Positions 33,242 to 41,026 of a stretch of 64,000 bases of DNA are shown piece by piece. The number at the start of each line of letters is the position of its first letter. The stretch's first letter is position 1. The notes under the pieces were generated by a model that was given only the letters and a program-made list of their open reading frames with translations, was not told where the DNA came from and did no database searches. The stretch is from CALCHA01 sp035548175 (GTDB lineage: Bacteria; Planctomycetota; Phycisphaerae; WQYP01): assembly GCA_035548175.1 (NCBI GenBank), contig DASZTO010000057.1, positions 62,001 to 126,000 of the forward strand, written 5' to 3'. The position numbers and the translations under genes were made by a program.

Positions 33242-34441
33242 ATGAAGAAGTCTTATGATGCGATCGTGATCGGGGGCGGTCCGGCGGGCAGCGCGACGGC
33301 GACCTTTCTTGCGGGCAGCGGTTTGCAGGTGCTGCTGCTGGAGGCGGACCGACATCCGCGCCATCACATCGGGGAAAGCCTCCTGCCCGCGTCCATGCCG
33401 ATTATGCAGGAACTCGGCATTTCGGCGGCTCTTCTGCACGAGCGGTTTCAGGCCAAGCATGGCGCCCGGTTCTATCACCCCCCTACCGACCGCATGGCGA
33501 CTTTTGAGTTCGATCCTTCGCCGGGTTTCACGACGCCGGCGTTTCAGGTGCTGCGGGAGCATTTGGATGCGCTGCTGCTGGAGCGCGCTCGGGTTGCGGG
33601 CGCCGAGGTGATCGAGGACGCGCGGGTCGAGGCGGTCGACGAAAACGAGGGCCGGGTGGCCGTGGCCGATGGAAGGACCTTTGAAGCCGGGATGGTGGTC
33701 GATGCCAGCGGGCGGCGGGCGATCATCGCTTCAAGGCGCGGCAGCCGGAGGTGGTTGAAAGATTATGGTCGCGTGGGGATCTACAGCTATCTCAAGAATC
33801 TGCCACCGCATGATAACGAGGACTCACGCTATATAACGATGTATCTATTCCCGGGGGGCTGGGTCTGGCTGATACCGCTGGCGGATGGGCGCACCAGCGT
33901 GGGCGTCGTGTATCGTGAGGTCCCGACAGTACACCCCCCTACCGGCCAGAGTAAGGAACGGGCCTTGTTTGAGCACGCCATGGGGGACCTGCCTCGGCTG
34001 CGGCAGCGTCTCGCATCTGCGGTGGCCACCGATTCTTATCGTGCGATCGGCGATTACAGCTACGCGATCGAGGAAAAGTTCGGGGAGCGATTTGTTCTCG
34101 TGGGCGACGCGGCGGGTTTTCTCGATCCGATCTTTTCGAGCGGCGTGCACCTGGCGCTCTCATCAGCCCGGCGTGCCAGCGAGGGAATTGTGAAGAAGCT
34201 GCGCACCGGATCGGACTCTGGTTTAAGATCGTACGACAACTATATGAATGTGGGGTTTCGCGTGTTCCAGTCATTCGTGGATCGGTTTTATAACCGGTCG
34301 CTGGTGGAGAACCTGTTTTTCATGGAAAATAAGCCGCCGCACATGCACGCCGCGATTACCCGGATTCTGGCCGGACATGTGTGGGATGGTGACAACCCGG
34401 TTTTGAAACTGCTGGGCGTTCCATCCGGGGCCGCCGTCTGA
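33242..34441 (+). CDS. Flavin-dependent halogenase-like FAD monooxygenase
   Basis: A 399-residue FAD enzyme. The Rossmann motif GGGPAG lies at residues 11-16, and GDAAGFLDPIFSSGVHLA (about 288) is the second FAD motif. GWVWLIP at about 206-212 matches the WxWxIP signature of flavin-dependent halogenases that keeps the flavin peroxide from a monooxygenase reaction. Lys72 in the QAKHGARF segment sits where the catalytic Lys of tryptophan halogenases lies. These enzymes need a separate flavin reductase; none is nearby. The substrate is unknown. It could also be a halogenase-fold oxidoreductase without halogenation. A thioredoxin-fold protein gene follows 21 bp later. Confidence 0.77.
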   Translation: MKKSYDAIVIGGGPAGSATATFLAGSGLQVLLLEADRHPRHHIGESLLPASMPIMQELGISAALLHERFQAKHGARFYHPPTDRMATFEFDPSPGFTTPAFQVLREHLDALLLERARVAGAEVIEDARVEAVDENEGRVAVADGRTFEAGMVVDASGRRAIIASRRGSRRWLKDYGRVGIYSYLKNLPPHDNEDSRYITMYLFPGGWVWLIPLADGRTSVGVVYREVPTVHPPTGQSKERALFEHAMGDLPRLRQRLASAVATDSYRAIGDYSYAIEEKFGERFVLVGDAAGFLDPIFSSGVHLALSSARRASEGIVKKLRTGSDSGLRSYDNYMNVGFRVFQSFVDRFYNRSLVENLFFMENKPPHMHAAITRILAGHVWDGDNPVLKLLGVPSGAAV

Positions 34442-34462
34442 TCAAGTCATAAGGAGTCGCAC

Positions 34463-35047
34463 ATGGCGTTCACGCTGGATATCGGCCAGAAGGCCCCGCC
34501 GTTTCATCTGGCCGGGGTGGATGGGCGCATGTGGTCGCTGGATGATTTCGCCGGTTTTCCGTTGCTGGTGGTGAGCTTTTCGTGCAATCATTGTCCGTAC
34601 GTCGTGGGCAACGAAGGCCGGGAAAGGGAGTTTGTCGAGAAGTATGGAGCGCGCGGCGTTGGGTATGTGGCGATCAACGCCAATGATGCGGTGGCCTATC
34701 CGACGGACGGGCTTCTGGCGATGAAGGAGCGGGCCGCGCGCCTGGGGTTCAAGTGGCCCTACCTGCGGGATGAGACGCAGGAGGTCGCGGCGGCGTGCGG
34801 GGCGGTCAAGACGCCGCACTTTTTTGTTTTCGATGGGGAGCGGGCGCTGCGTTACGTGGGCCGGATGGATGATTCTCCGCGCGATGCGGCCGGCGCGACG
34901 ACGCACGAACTCGCGGATGCCGTGGAAGAACTTCTCGCGGGGCAAAGCGTGCGCACGCCCATTACCGAGGCCATCGGGTGCACGGTGAAGTGGAAGGGAA
35001 AGGACAAGAAATTCATTCCAGGCGAGCGCTGCGATGTGGGCTGGTGA
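34463..35047 (+). CDS. Thioredoxin-fold protein of the AhpC/TSA-like family
   Basis: A 194-residue soluble protein. The fold begins GQKAPPFHLAGVDGRMWSLDDF and holds a CNHCPYV active site near residue 43, with Cys spacing of a thioredoxin but sequence of the AhpC/TSA-related 'thioredoxin family protein' group. VKTPHFFVFD with a cis-Pro is present. No signal peptide is seen, so it is cytosolic. It may be a thiol reductase or peroxiredoxin-like enzyme. It lies 21 bp after the halogenase-like gene and may be co-transcribed with it. Confidence 0.85.
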   Translation: MAFTLDIGQKAPPFHLAGVDGRMWSLDDFAGFPLLVVSFSCNHCPYVVGNEGREREFVEKYGARGVGYVAINANDAVAYPTDGLLAMKERAARLGFKWPYLRDETQEVAAACGAVKTPHFFVFDGERALRYVGRMDDSPRDAAGATTHELADAVEELLAGQSVRTPITEAIGCTVKWKGKDKKFIPGERCDVGW

Positions 35048-35078
35048 GCGGCGGGCGGGGGCCTGGCGCCGCGGCGAA

Positions 35079-35107
35079 TTGACGTGCCCGGTGCGTCTTC
35101 TTAGGAT
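35079..35107 (+). promoter_or_regulatory. thrS promoter
   Basis: TTGACG and TAGGAT separated by 17 nt, about 170 nt upstream of thrS. It leads into a leader with a short Thr-containing frame and a terminator-like hairpin. Confidence 0.6.
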
Positions 35108-35138
35108 TGTTTTCACTGAGGAGGCGGCGGTCCAGGTT

Positions 35139-35165
35139 ATGCGGATGACGACGCGGTCCAATTAG
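35139..35165 (+). CDS. Possible thrS leader peptide
   Basis: A short frame MRMTTRSN ending in TAG, with two adjacent Thr codons (ACG ACG). GAGGAGG lies 11 nt upstream. It is followed 27 nt later by a terminator-like hairpin. The layout resembles a Thr attenuator, but two Thr codons are weak support and chance cannot be excluded. Confidence 0.35.
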   Translation: MRMTTRSN

Positions 35166-35192
35166 GCTTTCGGCAGACGCGGCAGATATGTG

Positions 35193-35230
35193 GCGGCCCG
35201 CCGGAAGCACGGTTGGGCCGTTTTCGTTTT
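35193..35230 (+). terminator. Terminator-like hairpin in the thrS leader
   Basis: GCGGCCC/GGGCCGT (one G-U pair) with an inner CCG/CGG, followed by TTTTCGTTTT. It ends 45 nt before the thrS ATG, so it may attenuate thrS transcription. Confidence 0.55.
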
Positions 35231-35274
35231 CCGGACGATATATGTCGGGCGGGCGGATTTAGCAGGAGCGATCG

Positions 35275-37257
35275 ATGGTTCGAATCACGTTGCCCAATGG
35301 AGCGGTCAAGGAGTTCAGCAGCGACGCCGTCACCGGGCGGGAGGTTGCGGAATCGATAGGTCCGCGTCTGGCCAAGGATGCGATTGGAGCGGTGGTGGAT
35401 GGGGAATTGCGGGATTTGACGTCGCCGATTCGCAAGGATGCGGCGGTGTCGATCGTGACGCCGAAGGAAGGGGATGCGCACGCGCTCTATCTGGTGCGTC
35501 ATTCCGCGGCGCACGTGATGGCGGAGGCCATTGCGCGGCTTTTCCCGGACGTCAAGCTGGCGTACGGGCCGCCGGTCGAGAATGGTTTTTATTACGACAT
35601 GGAGTTGTCGCACAAGCTCACGGCCGAGGATTTCGCGAAGATTGAGGAGGAGGCGAAGAAGATTCTGGCGGAGAACCGGCCGTTCACGCGGTATGAGCTT
35701 GCCCGTGATGCGGCATTCGAAAAACTGCAGAAGGAAGGCAATCCTTATAAGGTGGACAACGCCCAGCGGGCGGTGGAAGCGGACAAGAACGCGGTGATCA
35801 GCTTCTATGCGACGGGCGAGCCGGGGAAGAACTGGGAAGATCTGTGCCGGGGTCCGCATGTGCCGTCGACGGGACGCATCGGGGCGCTCAAAGTGATGAG
35901 CGTCGCGGGAGCGTACTGGCACGGCGATGAGAGCAAGCAGCAGCTTCAGCGGGTTTACGGCACCGCGTTTCTCACGCAGAAGGAACTGGACACGTATCTT
36001 CATCAGCTTGAGGAGGCGAAGAAGCGCGACCACCGCGTCATCGGCAAGCAGATGGGGCTGTTCACGATTTCCAATCTTGTCGGCAGCGGCTTGGTCCTGT
36101 GGATGCCCAAAGGGGCGATCATCCGCCAGGAACTCGAAGGGTTCATGCGCGAAGAGCTGGCCAAGCGGGAGTATGTGCCGGTGTATACGCCGCACATCGG
36201 CAAGGTGGATTTGTATAAAATCAGCGGGCATTATCCGTACTATCAGGAATCTCAGTTTCCGACGATCAAGATGAAAGAGCGGGATAATGATGATGAAAGT
36301 GAATACTTGCTCAAGCCGATGAACTGTCCGCATCACATTCAGATTTATGCCGCCGAACCGCGCAGCTATCGGGATCTCCCGGTGCGCCTCGCGGAGTTCG
36401 GGACAGTGTACCGCTTCGAGCAATCGGGCGAGCTCAACGGCATGACCCGGGTGCGCGGATTTACGCAGGACGACGCCCACCTGTTCTGCACGCCCGAGCA
36501 GGTGGAAGGGGAATTCCGCAGCACCGTCGAGATGGTGATGCATGTGTTCGAGACGCTGGGATTCAAGGAATACGAGGCGCGCATTTCGCTGCGCGATCCG
36601 GCGAGCGACAAATACGTCGGCGATCCGGCGAACTGGGACCGGGCCGAGGCGACCCTTCGCAAAGTTGTCAAGGAAGTAGGCATCAAGGCGGAGGAAGGCG
36701 TCGGCGAGGCGGCGTTCTATGGGCCAAAGCTGGACTTTATGGTCAAGGATGTCATTGGCCGTAAGTGGCAGCTTGGGACGGTGCAGCTCGATTACAACCT
36801 TCCGGAGCGTTTCGAGCTGGAATACATCGGCGCGGATAACGCGCGTCACCGCCCTGTCATGATTCACCGCGCCCCCTTCGGTTCGATGGAGCGCTTCACC
36901 GGCATTTTGATCGAACATTTCGCGGGAGCGTTTCCTGTCTGGCTTTCCCCGATGCAGGCGGCGGTGCTGACGATTTCCGAGAAATTCAACGACTACGCCA
37001 GGGGGGTGCTGGCGAAGCTGACGGCGGCGGGCGTGCGGGCGGAGATCGACCCGTCCGGCGACAAAATCGGCGGCAAGATCCGCCGGGCGCGGGAACAGAA
37101 GATTCCCTACATGCTCATTCTGGGCGGCAAAGAAGCGGAGCAATCCGCCGTTTCCGTGCGCACCCGGAAGGACAAGGACCTGGGGTCCATGCCGGTGGAT
37201 GGATTTGTGGAAAAAATCCGCGCGGAAATCCGCACGCGCGCGTTGCCCGCGGAGTGA
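35275..37257 (+). CDS. thrS: Threonyl-tRNA synthetase
   Basis: Charges tRNA-Thr; cytoplasmic class II enzyme of 660 residues. An N-terminal TGS domain (about 1-65), the second additional (editing) domain with HSAAHVMAEAI, the catalytic core with the class II motifs (motif 2 in RFEQSGELNGMTRVRGFTQDD, motif 3 in GSMERFTGILIEHF) and the anticodon-binding domain (LGGKEAEQSAVSVRTR) are all present. AGGAG precedes the ATG by 6 nt. An Smr-domain gene follows almost immediately. Confidence 0.97.
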   Translation: MVRITLPNGAVKEFSSDAVTGREVAESIGPRLAKDAIGAVVDGELRDLTSPIRKDAAVSIVTPKEGDAHALYLVRHSAAHVMAEAIARLFPDVKLAYGPPVENGFYYDMELSHKLTAEDFAKIEEEAKKILAENRPFTRYELARDAAFEKLQKEGNPYKVDNAQRAVEADKNAVISFYATGEPGKNWEDLCRGPHVPSTGRIGALKVMSVAGAYWHGDESKQQLQRVYGTAFLTQKELDTYLHQLEEAKKRDHRVIGKQMGLFTISNLVGSGLVLWMPKGAIIRQELEGFMREELAKREYVPVYTPHIGKVDLYKISGHYPYYQESQFPTIKMKERDNDDESEYLLKPMNCPHHIQIYAAEPRSYRDLPVRLAEFGTVYRFEQSGELNGMTRVRGFTQDDAHLFCTPEQVEGEFRSTVEMVMHVFETLGFKEYEARISLRDPASDKYVGDPANWDRAEATLRKVVKEVGIKAEEGVGEAAFYGPKLDFMVKDVIGRKWQLGTVQLDYNLPERFELEYIGADNARHRPVMIHRAPFGSMERFTGILIEHFAGAFPVWLSPMQAAVLTISEKFNDYARGVLAKLTAAGVRAEIDPSGDKIGGKIRRAREQKIPYMLILGGKEAEQSAVSVRTRKDKDLGSMPVDGFVEKIRAEIRTRALPAE

Positions 37258-37262
37258 CGGCC

Positions 37263-37523
37263 ATGGCCAAACTCAAACTGGATCTCCACGACATCTTCAA
37301 CCGGGGCGGCCAGATTGAGGCCGCCCTCAACGCCATCATCCGCGAAGCCCTCGACAAGCGGATCGCGCTGGTGGAAATCATCCCCGGAAAGGGCTCGGGC
37401 GTGCTGAAGGAACGGGTGCTGAAATTTCTGCAGCGCGGGGAGATCAAAGCGCTGTATCATCGTGTGGAGAAAGATTCGAAGAACTTCGGCCGGCTTTTCG
37501 TGCATTTCCGCTTCCGCGATTAG
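37263..37523 (+). CDS. Small Smr-domain protein
   Basis: An 86-residue protein made of a single Smr (small MutS-related) domain. LDLHDIFNRGG matches the LDLHG-type first motif and IIPGKGSGVLKERVLKFL the GKG-type loop; Smr domains are often endonucleases on RNA or DNA. Some family catalytic His/Asp features look altered (LDLHD instead of LDLHG). The ATG at 37263 follows a GGAG; the frame is also open from a GTG at 37254, overlapping the thrS stop. It likely belongs to the thrS transcript. Confidence 0.8.
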   Translation: MAKLKLDLHDIFNRGGQIEAALNAIIREALDKRIALVEIIPGKGSGVLKERVLKFLQRGEIKALYHRVEKDSKNFGRLFVHFRFRD

Positions 37524-37586
37524 GCATCACCGCTCTCCCGCGCCGGCGAAACACGCAGCCGCCGCGTCTTCAGAAAAGGGACCACC

Positions 37587-38564
37587 ATGGCAACTTTCGT
37601 GAAGCGTCCGCATCCGCGGCATCTCGCCGCCGCCCTTCTCCTGCTGGCGGTTCCCGCTCTCGCGGACGCCCCCGCCACGCAGACGGCGAAGCGCCCCGGC
37701 TTCATGTGGAAGGTGACCTCGCCGACCACCACGGCCTATCTGGTGGGCTCGATTCACGCCGCGTCGGAAGACATGTACCCGCTTCCCACCGAGATGGAAC
37801 AGGCGTTCAAGGACGCATCCATCCTCGTGGTCGAACTCGACATCACCAAGGTCAATCAGCTTGCCGTCAGCATGCAGGCTCTCGATCTGGGCACCTACAA
37901 GAACGGCGACACGCTGGACGAGCACGTGCCCGCGGAAACCATGGAACAGATTCGCACCTTTTGCAAAGACAACGGCCTGCCTGAATCGGCGCTGTCCGTC
38001 ATGAAACCCTGGATGGCCGGCCTTACGATGGCCGGGGTCGCCATGACCAAGGCGGGCCTCGATCCGGGCAAGGGCATCGACGAACATTTTCTGGAGGAGG
38101 ATCAGGGGAAGAAGGTGGTCGAGCTGGAAAGCGCCGATTCACAGATTCAGATGCTCTCCACGCTCACTGATGCGGAGCAGGTTTCCTTTCTCAAGATGTC
38201 GAACGACGACATGAAGAACATGGCTGGGGAGCTCAAGGACCTGGCCGCCGCGTGGAAATCGGGCGACGAAAAATCCATGCTGAAACTGCTTGATGAATCG
38301 TACGACACCGACAAAAACGCCAAATCCGTCGGGGAAAAGCTGGTCTACAGCCGCAATGCCGCGATGGCCGAAAAAATCACCGGCCTGCTCAAGGGCGACG
38401 ACAAGGTGTTCGTTGTCGTGGGCGCCGCGCACCTGCTGGGCGATCGAGGCATCGTCGCCCTGCTGCAGAAACAGGGATTCAAAGTCGAGCGCGTCCCCAT
38501 GACGCTGCCTCCACCCCCCCCACCGCAACCGGCTTCCGCCCCGGCCACAAGCCCGGCCCCGTAA
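37587..38564 (+). CDS. TraB/GumN family protein, secreted
   Basis: A 325-residue protein with an N-terminal signal peptide (Leu/Ala-rich core, ALADAPA). The TraB/GumN motif pair is present: YLVGSIHAASE near residue 55 and VVVGAAHLLGDRGIVALL near 275. Family members are predicted metal-dependent hydrolases of unclear substrate. The C-terminus is a long Pro-rich tail (PPPPPPQPA), probably flexible. AAGGGA precedes the ATG. The gene is convergent with the BFN-family gene. Confidence 0.87.
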   Translation: MATFVKRPHPRHLAAALLLLAVPALADAPATQTAKRPGFMWKVTSPTTTAYLVGSIHAASEDMYPLPTEMEQAFKDASILVVELDITKVNQLAVSMQALDLGTYKNGDTLDEHVPAETMEQIRTFCKDNGLPESALSVMKPWMAGLTMAGVAMTKAGLDPGKGIDEHFLEEDQGKKVVELESADSQIQMLSTLTDAEQVSFLKMSNDDMKNMAGELKDLAAAWKSGDEKSMLKLLDESYDTDKNAKSVGEKLVYSRNAAMAEKITGLLKGDDKVFVVVGAAHLLGDRGIVALLQKQGFKVERVPMTLPPPPPPQPASAPATSPAP

Positions 38565-38609
38565 CCTCGCACTCCACCCCACCACCACCACCACCCCCCT
38601 GCCGGCGCG

Positions 38610-39005
38610 TCAGCTGCCCACCTCATCGAGGACATGCTCGGCTACGAAAATGGGCACATTGTTGGCGACGCCCAGCGCGATCGCATCGGAGGGCCGCGAA
38701 TCGATTTCCACCGTCTTGCCGTGGTGCCGGATCACCAGCCGCGCGAAGAACGTGTGGTCCTGCAGGTCGTTGATCACGATCCGTTCCAGACGGCCCTCGA
38801 GCTTTTCGATCACCGCCGAGAGCAGCTCATGCGTCTGCGGCCGCGGCGTCGGCTGCCCCTTCAACCGGCGATCGATCGCAAACGCCTCCGTCGATCCTAT
38901 GACGATCGGAAACGCGCGCTCCCCCGCCACTTCCTTCAGATAGATCACCTGCTGATCCGAAGTTTCCGTGATGATGATCCGTTTGAGTTCGACCTGGATG
39001 GCCAT
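38610..39005 (-). CDS. Bifunctional nuclease (BFN/DUF151) family protein
   Basis: A 131-residue single-domain protein. Family motifs are YLKEVAGERAFPIVIGSTEAFAI, the central NDLQDHTFFARLVI and SRPSDAIALGVA. Homologues have nuclease activity in some plant proteins; bacterial members are poorly studied. The start ATG at 39005 gives MAIQVELKRI; GGGAG lies 6 nt upstream. No signal peptide. Confidence in the family is high, in function moderate. Confidence 0.9.
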   Translation of the reverse strand: MAIQVELKRIIITETSDQQVIYLKEVAGERAFPIVIGSTEAFAIDRRLKGQPTPRPQTHELLSAVIEKLEGRLERIVINDLQDHTFFARLVIRHHGKTVEIDSRPSDAIALGVANNVPIFVAEHVLDEVGS

Positions 39006-39158
39006 GAAAGGCTCCCGGCTGCTTTCCGGGGGGTTGTAGCGCCGTGCCCGAAAGGTGTCAAGTTCGCCTCGCCCCCGCTTCTCCCGGCAGGCCGGCGACA
39101 TCGCCGGGCGGTCTCGGCGACGGATGTAAGGCCGCACGGGTGTGCCCCAGACGCGCGC

Positions 39159-39326
39159 TCAATAGCGGTTAATGCGCCCGTTGGTATCCACCGGCGGCGG
39201 CTGGTTGAGGTCATTGATCGTGGAATTCGGCGACGCTTCCACCTTCGGATGCGGTTTGGGCGCCGTGTTGCACCCAACCGCCACCAACACCCCGGCCACG
39301 ATCATCACGCGAACGGCACCCATCAT
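39159..39326 (-). CDS. 55-residue lipoprotein
   Basis: A short gene read by eye. It encodes MMGAVRVMIVAGVLVAVGC as a signal peptide with a VAVGC lipobox (Cys19), then a 36-residue Pro/Asn-rich hydrophilic tail ending NGRINRY. GGAGGTGC lies directly before the double ATG, a good ribosome site for the second ATG. The product is a tiny lipidated peptide, possibly an entericidin-like or envelope-anchored linker. Its function is unknown. Confidence 0.7.
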   Translation of the reverse strand: MMGAVRVMIVAGVLVAVGCNTAPKPHPKVEASPNSTINDLNQPPPVDTNGRINRY

Positions 39327-39442
39327 GCACCTCCATTGGCCCTATTATCGCCCACCCGCCCCTTTCAGCAATACCCCCCGCACCCCCCCGCCACTCCGCC
39401 CCATGTATTCACGCCCGCCCCGTCCGGAAATCGCCCAAAAGT

Positions 39443-39471
39443 TTGCATGCCCGCCCCCCAAGGACTACGAT
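39443..39471 (+). promoter_or_regulatory. tatA promoter
   Basis: TTGCAT and TACGAT separated by 17 nt, 73 nt upstream of the tatA ATG. Confidence 0.55.
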
Positions 39472-39544
39472 AGAACACGTGTAACGAAAGGTTGCGGCAG
39501 GCGTTGAGCTTATGAGCAGCCGGAATGAAAGCTGAGGTGGATCC

Positions 39545-39835
39545 ATGAACGCGATGATGCCGCTGGCCTTCTTTAATTTCAGCCCGATCGAGCTGATCAT
39601 CTTCGGTTTTCTGGGGATTCTTCTTTTCGGCCGCCGGCTGCCGGAGATCGGCAAGAGCCTCGGCAAAACAATCGTGGAGTTCAAGAAGGGCTTGAACTCG
39701 TCGGGGGAGGATATCTCGCACGCGATGAACGAAGACAATGCACCGGCCGCCCCCGCCGACCGCAACCCTTACCGCGTGGAAGCCCGGCCGACGCGGAAGG
39801 TCAAGCAGATCGCCAGCGGCAGCGAGGAACCCTGA
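39545..39835 (+). CDS. tatA: Twin-arginine translocase subunit TatA/E
   Basis: A 96-residue single-pass membrane protein. FSPIELIIFGFLGILLFG is the short transmembrane helix with the family Phe-Gly hinge, followed by the amphipathic helix GRRLPEIGKSLGKTIVEFKKG and an acidic, disordered tail. It forms the pore-forming oligomer of the Tat export system. GAGG precedes the ATG by about 7 nt. No tatC is in the window. An intrinsic terminator follows, so it is a single-gene unit. Confidence 0.95.
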   Translation: MNAMMPLAFFNFSPIELIIFGFLGILLFGRRLPEIGKSLGKTIVEFKKGLNSSGEDISHAMNEDNAPAAPADRNPYRVEARPTRKVKQIASGSEEP

Positions 39836-39884
39836 TCCGGCTTCGGTCGCAGAACCCCGGTTCGCCCCCTCCCCAGCCCCCCCG

Positions 39885-39916
39885 GCCGCCCCACAAAAAC
39901 GGGCGGCTTTTTTATT
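39885..39916 (+). terminator. Intrinsic terminator after tatA
   Basis: GCCGCCC, loop CACAAAAAC, GGGCGGC, then TTTTTTATT. A perfect 7-bp stem with T-tract. Confidence 0.88.
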
Positions 39917-40017
39917 GGGATTTCGCGCGGCGCTGGTATCGACATGCGCCTATAATTCGCCGGGTAGCGGAGGGGCTTTTCTGCATCGATGATGTCCTCA
40001 GGGAACGGAGGGCTGCC

Positions 40018-40938
40018 ATGATGGTGAAGCGCACAGGACGTGGTGTTCGCAGGCCGGCCGTGCTCGCCGCACTGGAAACCGATCGGGTGCGTCGCGCGCT
40101 GGTGGAAGGACGCATGATGTACGCGGTGATGGACATCGTCGAGCTGGCCGTGGGCGGCGGCGATGAAGGCCCCGAGAAGGCGTGGGAGAGGCTGACGCAG
40201 CGTGATCCGGGCATTGCCGATCTGTGCGTGCGCGTGCCGCTCTCGGGCGGGGAAGCCGACGAGGCCGAGGATGTCGCGCTTGCCGCGGATATGGAAGGGG
40301 TGCTGCGGCTGCTGCAGGGCCTGGAAGGTCCGCGCGCCGCCTCGGTGCGCCAGTGGCTTGCGGCGTGTGGGGCGATTCGCCTCGAGGAAGCCGACAATCC
40401 CGAGCTGGCCGTGGTGCGTGCCCGCCGCGAATACGAGCGCCGCGGCTATCCCCGCCAGTGGGTCGACCAGCGCATGCGCTCCATCTCCGCCCGCGCGGAG
40501 GTCGTGGGCGAGTGGTACAAGCGCGGCGCCCAGGACAGCGAGGATTTCCGCCGCCTCACCAACGCCCTGATGCTCGAGGGTTTCGGCATGGAGGTCGAGG
40601 GGTATCGCCAGCACAAGGGGCTGTTTGGCCGGGAAAATCTCCGCGATCACATGAGCGACATGGAACTCGCGCTCGTGAGCCTGGGCGAAACGATCGGAGC
40701 GACGCTGCACCGATCGCACGGGAGCAAAACGGTCGAGGAACTGGAAGCCGATATGGCGGCCGCGGGACGGGTCGTGGCGGAGACGCGGGCGCGGATCGAG
40801 AAGGAGAGCGGCCGGGGGGTGATCGAGGGGGAGCGCAAGGCGTGGTCGGAGCGGCGGAATCCCAGCGACGAACGCGCGGGGCGCGAAGTTGTGTATCGCG
40901 CCGGCGCGGAAAGCGAACGCCTGGCCAGCGACGCCTGA
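40018..40938 (+). CDS. BRO-family/DinD-like DNA-damage-inducible protein
   Basis: A 306-residue protein matching the BRO-N/DinD architecture. The N-terminal BRO-type domain is degenerate but keeps the RLLQGLEGPRAASVRQWLAA and NPELAVVRARREYERRGY segments. The C-terminal DinD-like half has RGYPRQWVDQRMRSIS, KGLFGRENLRDHMSDMELAL and the ARIEKESGRGVIEGE end. E. coli DinD is SOS-induced and inhibits RecA filaments; phage relatives are antirepressors. The gene has GGAGGG before its double ATG and a TATAAT 60 nt upstream. A sheath-protein gene follows, but no shared role is obvious. Confidence 0.82.
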   Translation: MMVKRTGRGVRRPAVLAALETDRVRRALVEGRMMYAVMDIVELAVGGGDEGPEKAWERLTQRDPGIADLCVRVPLSGGEADEAEDVALAADMEGVLRLLQGLEGPRAASVRQWLAACGAIRLEEADNPELAVVRARREYERRGYPRQWVDQRMRSISARAEVVGEWYKRGAQDSEDFRRLTNALMLEGFGMEVEGYRQHKGLFGRENLRDHMSDMELALVSLGETIGATLHRSHGSKTVEELEADMAAAGRVVAETRARIEKESGRGVIEGERKAWSERRNPSDERAGREVVYRAGAESERLASDA

Positions 40939-41026
40939 TGGTGTGAGACCGAAGGGCTGGCCATTCACCGGGGCGGGGTTTACACTGCGCCGATCATTTC
41001 CTGCCTGTTTTTTCCGGAGCGTCGCC

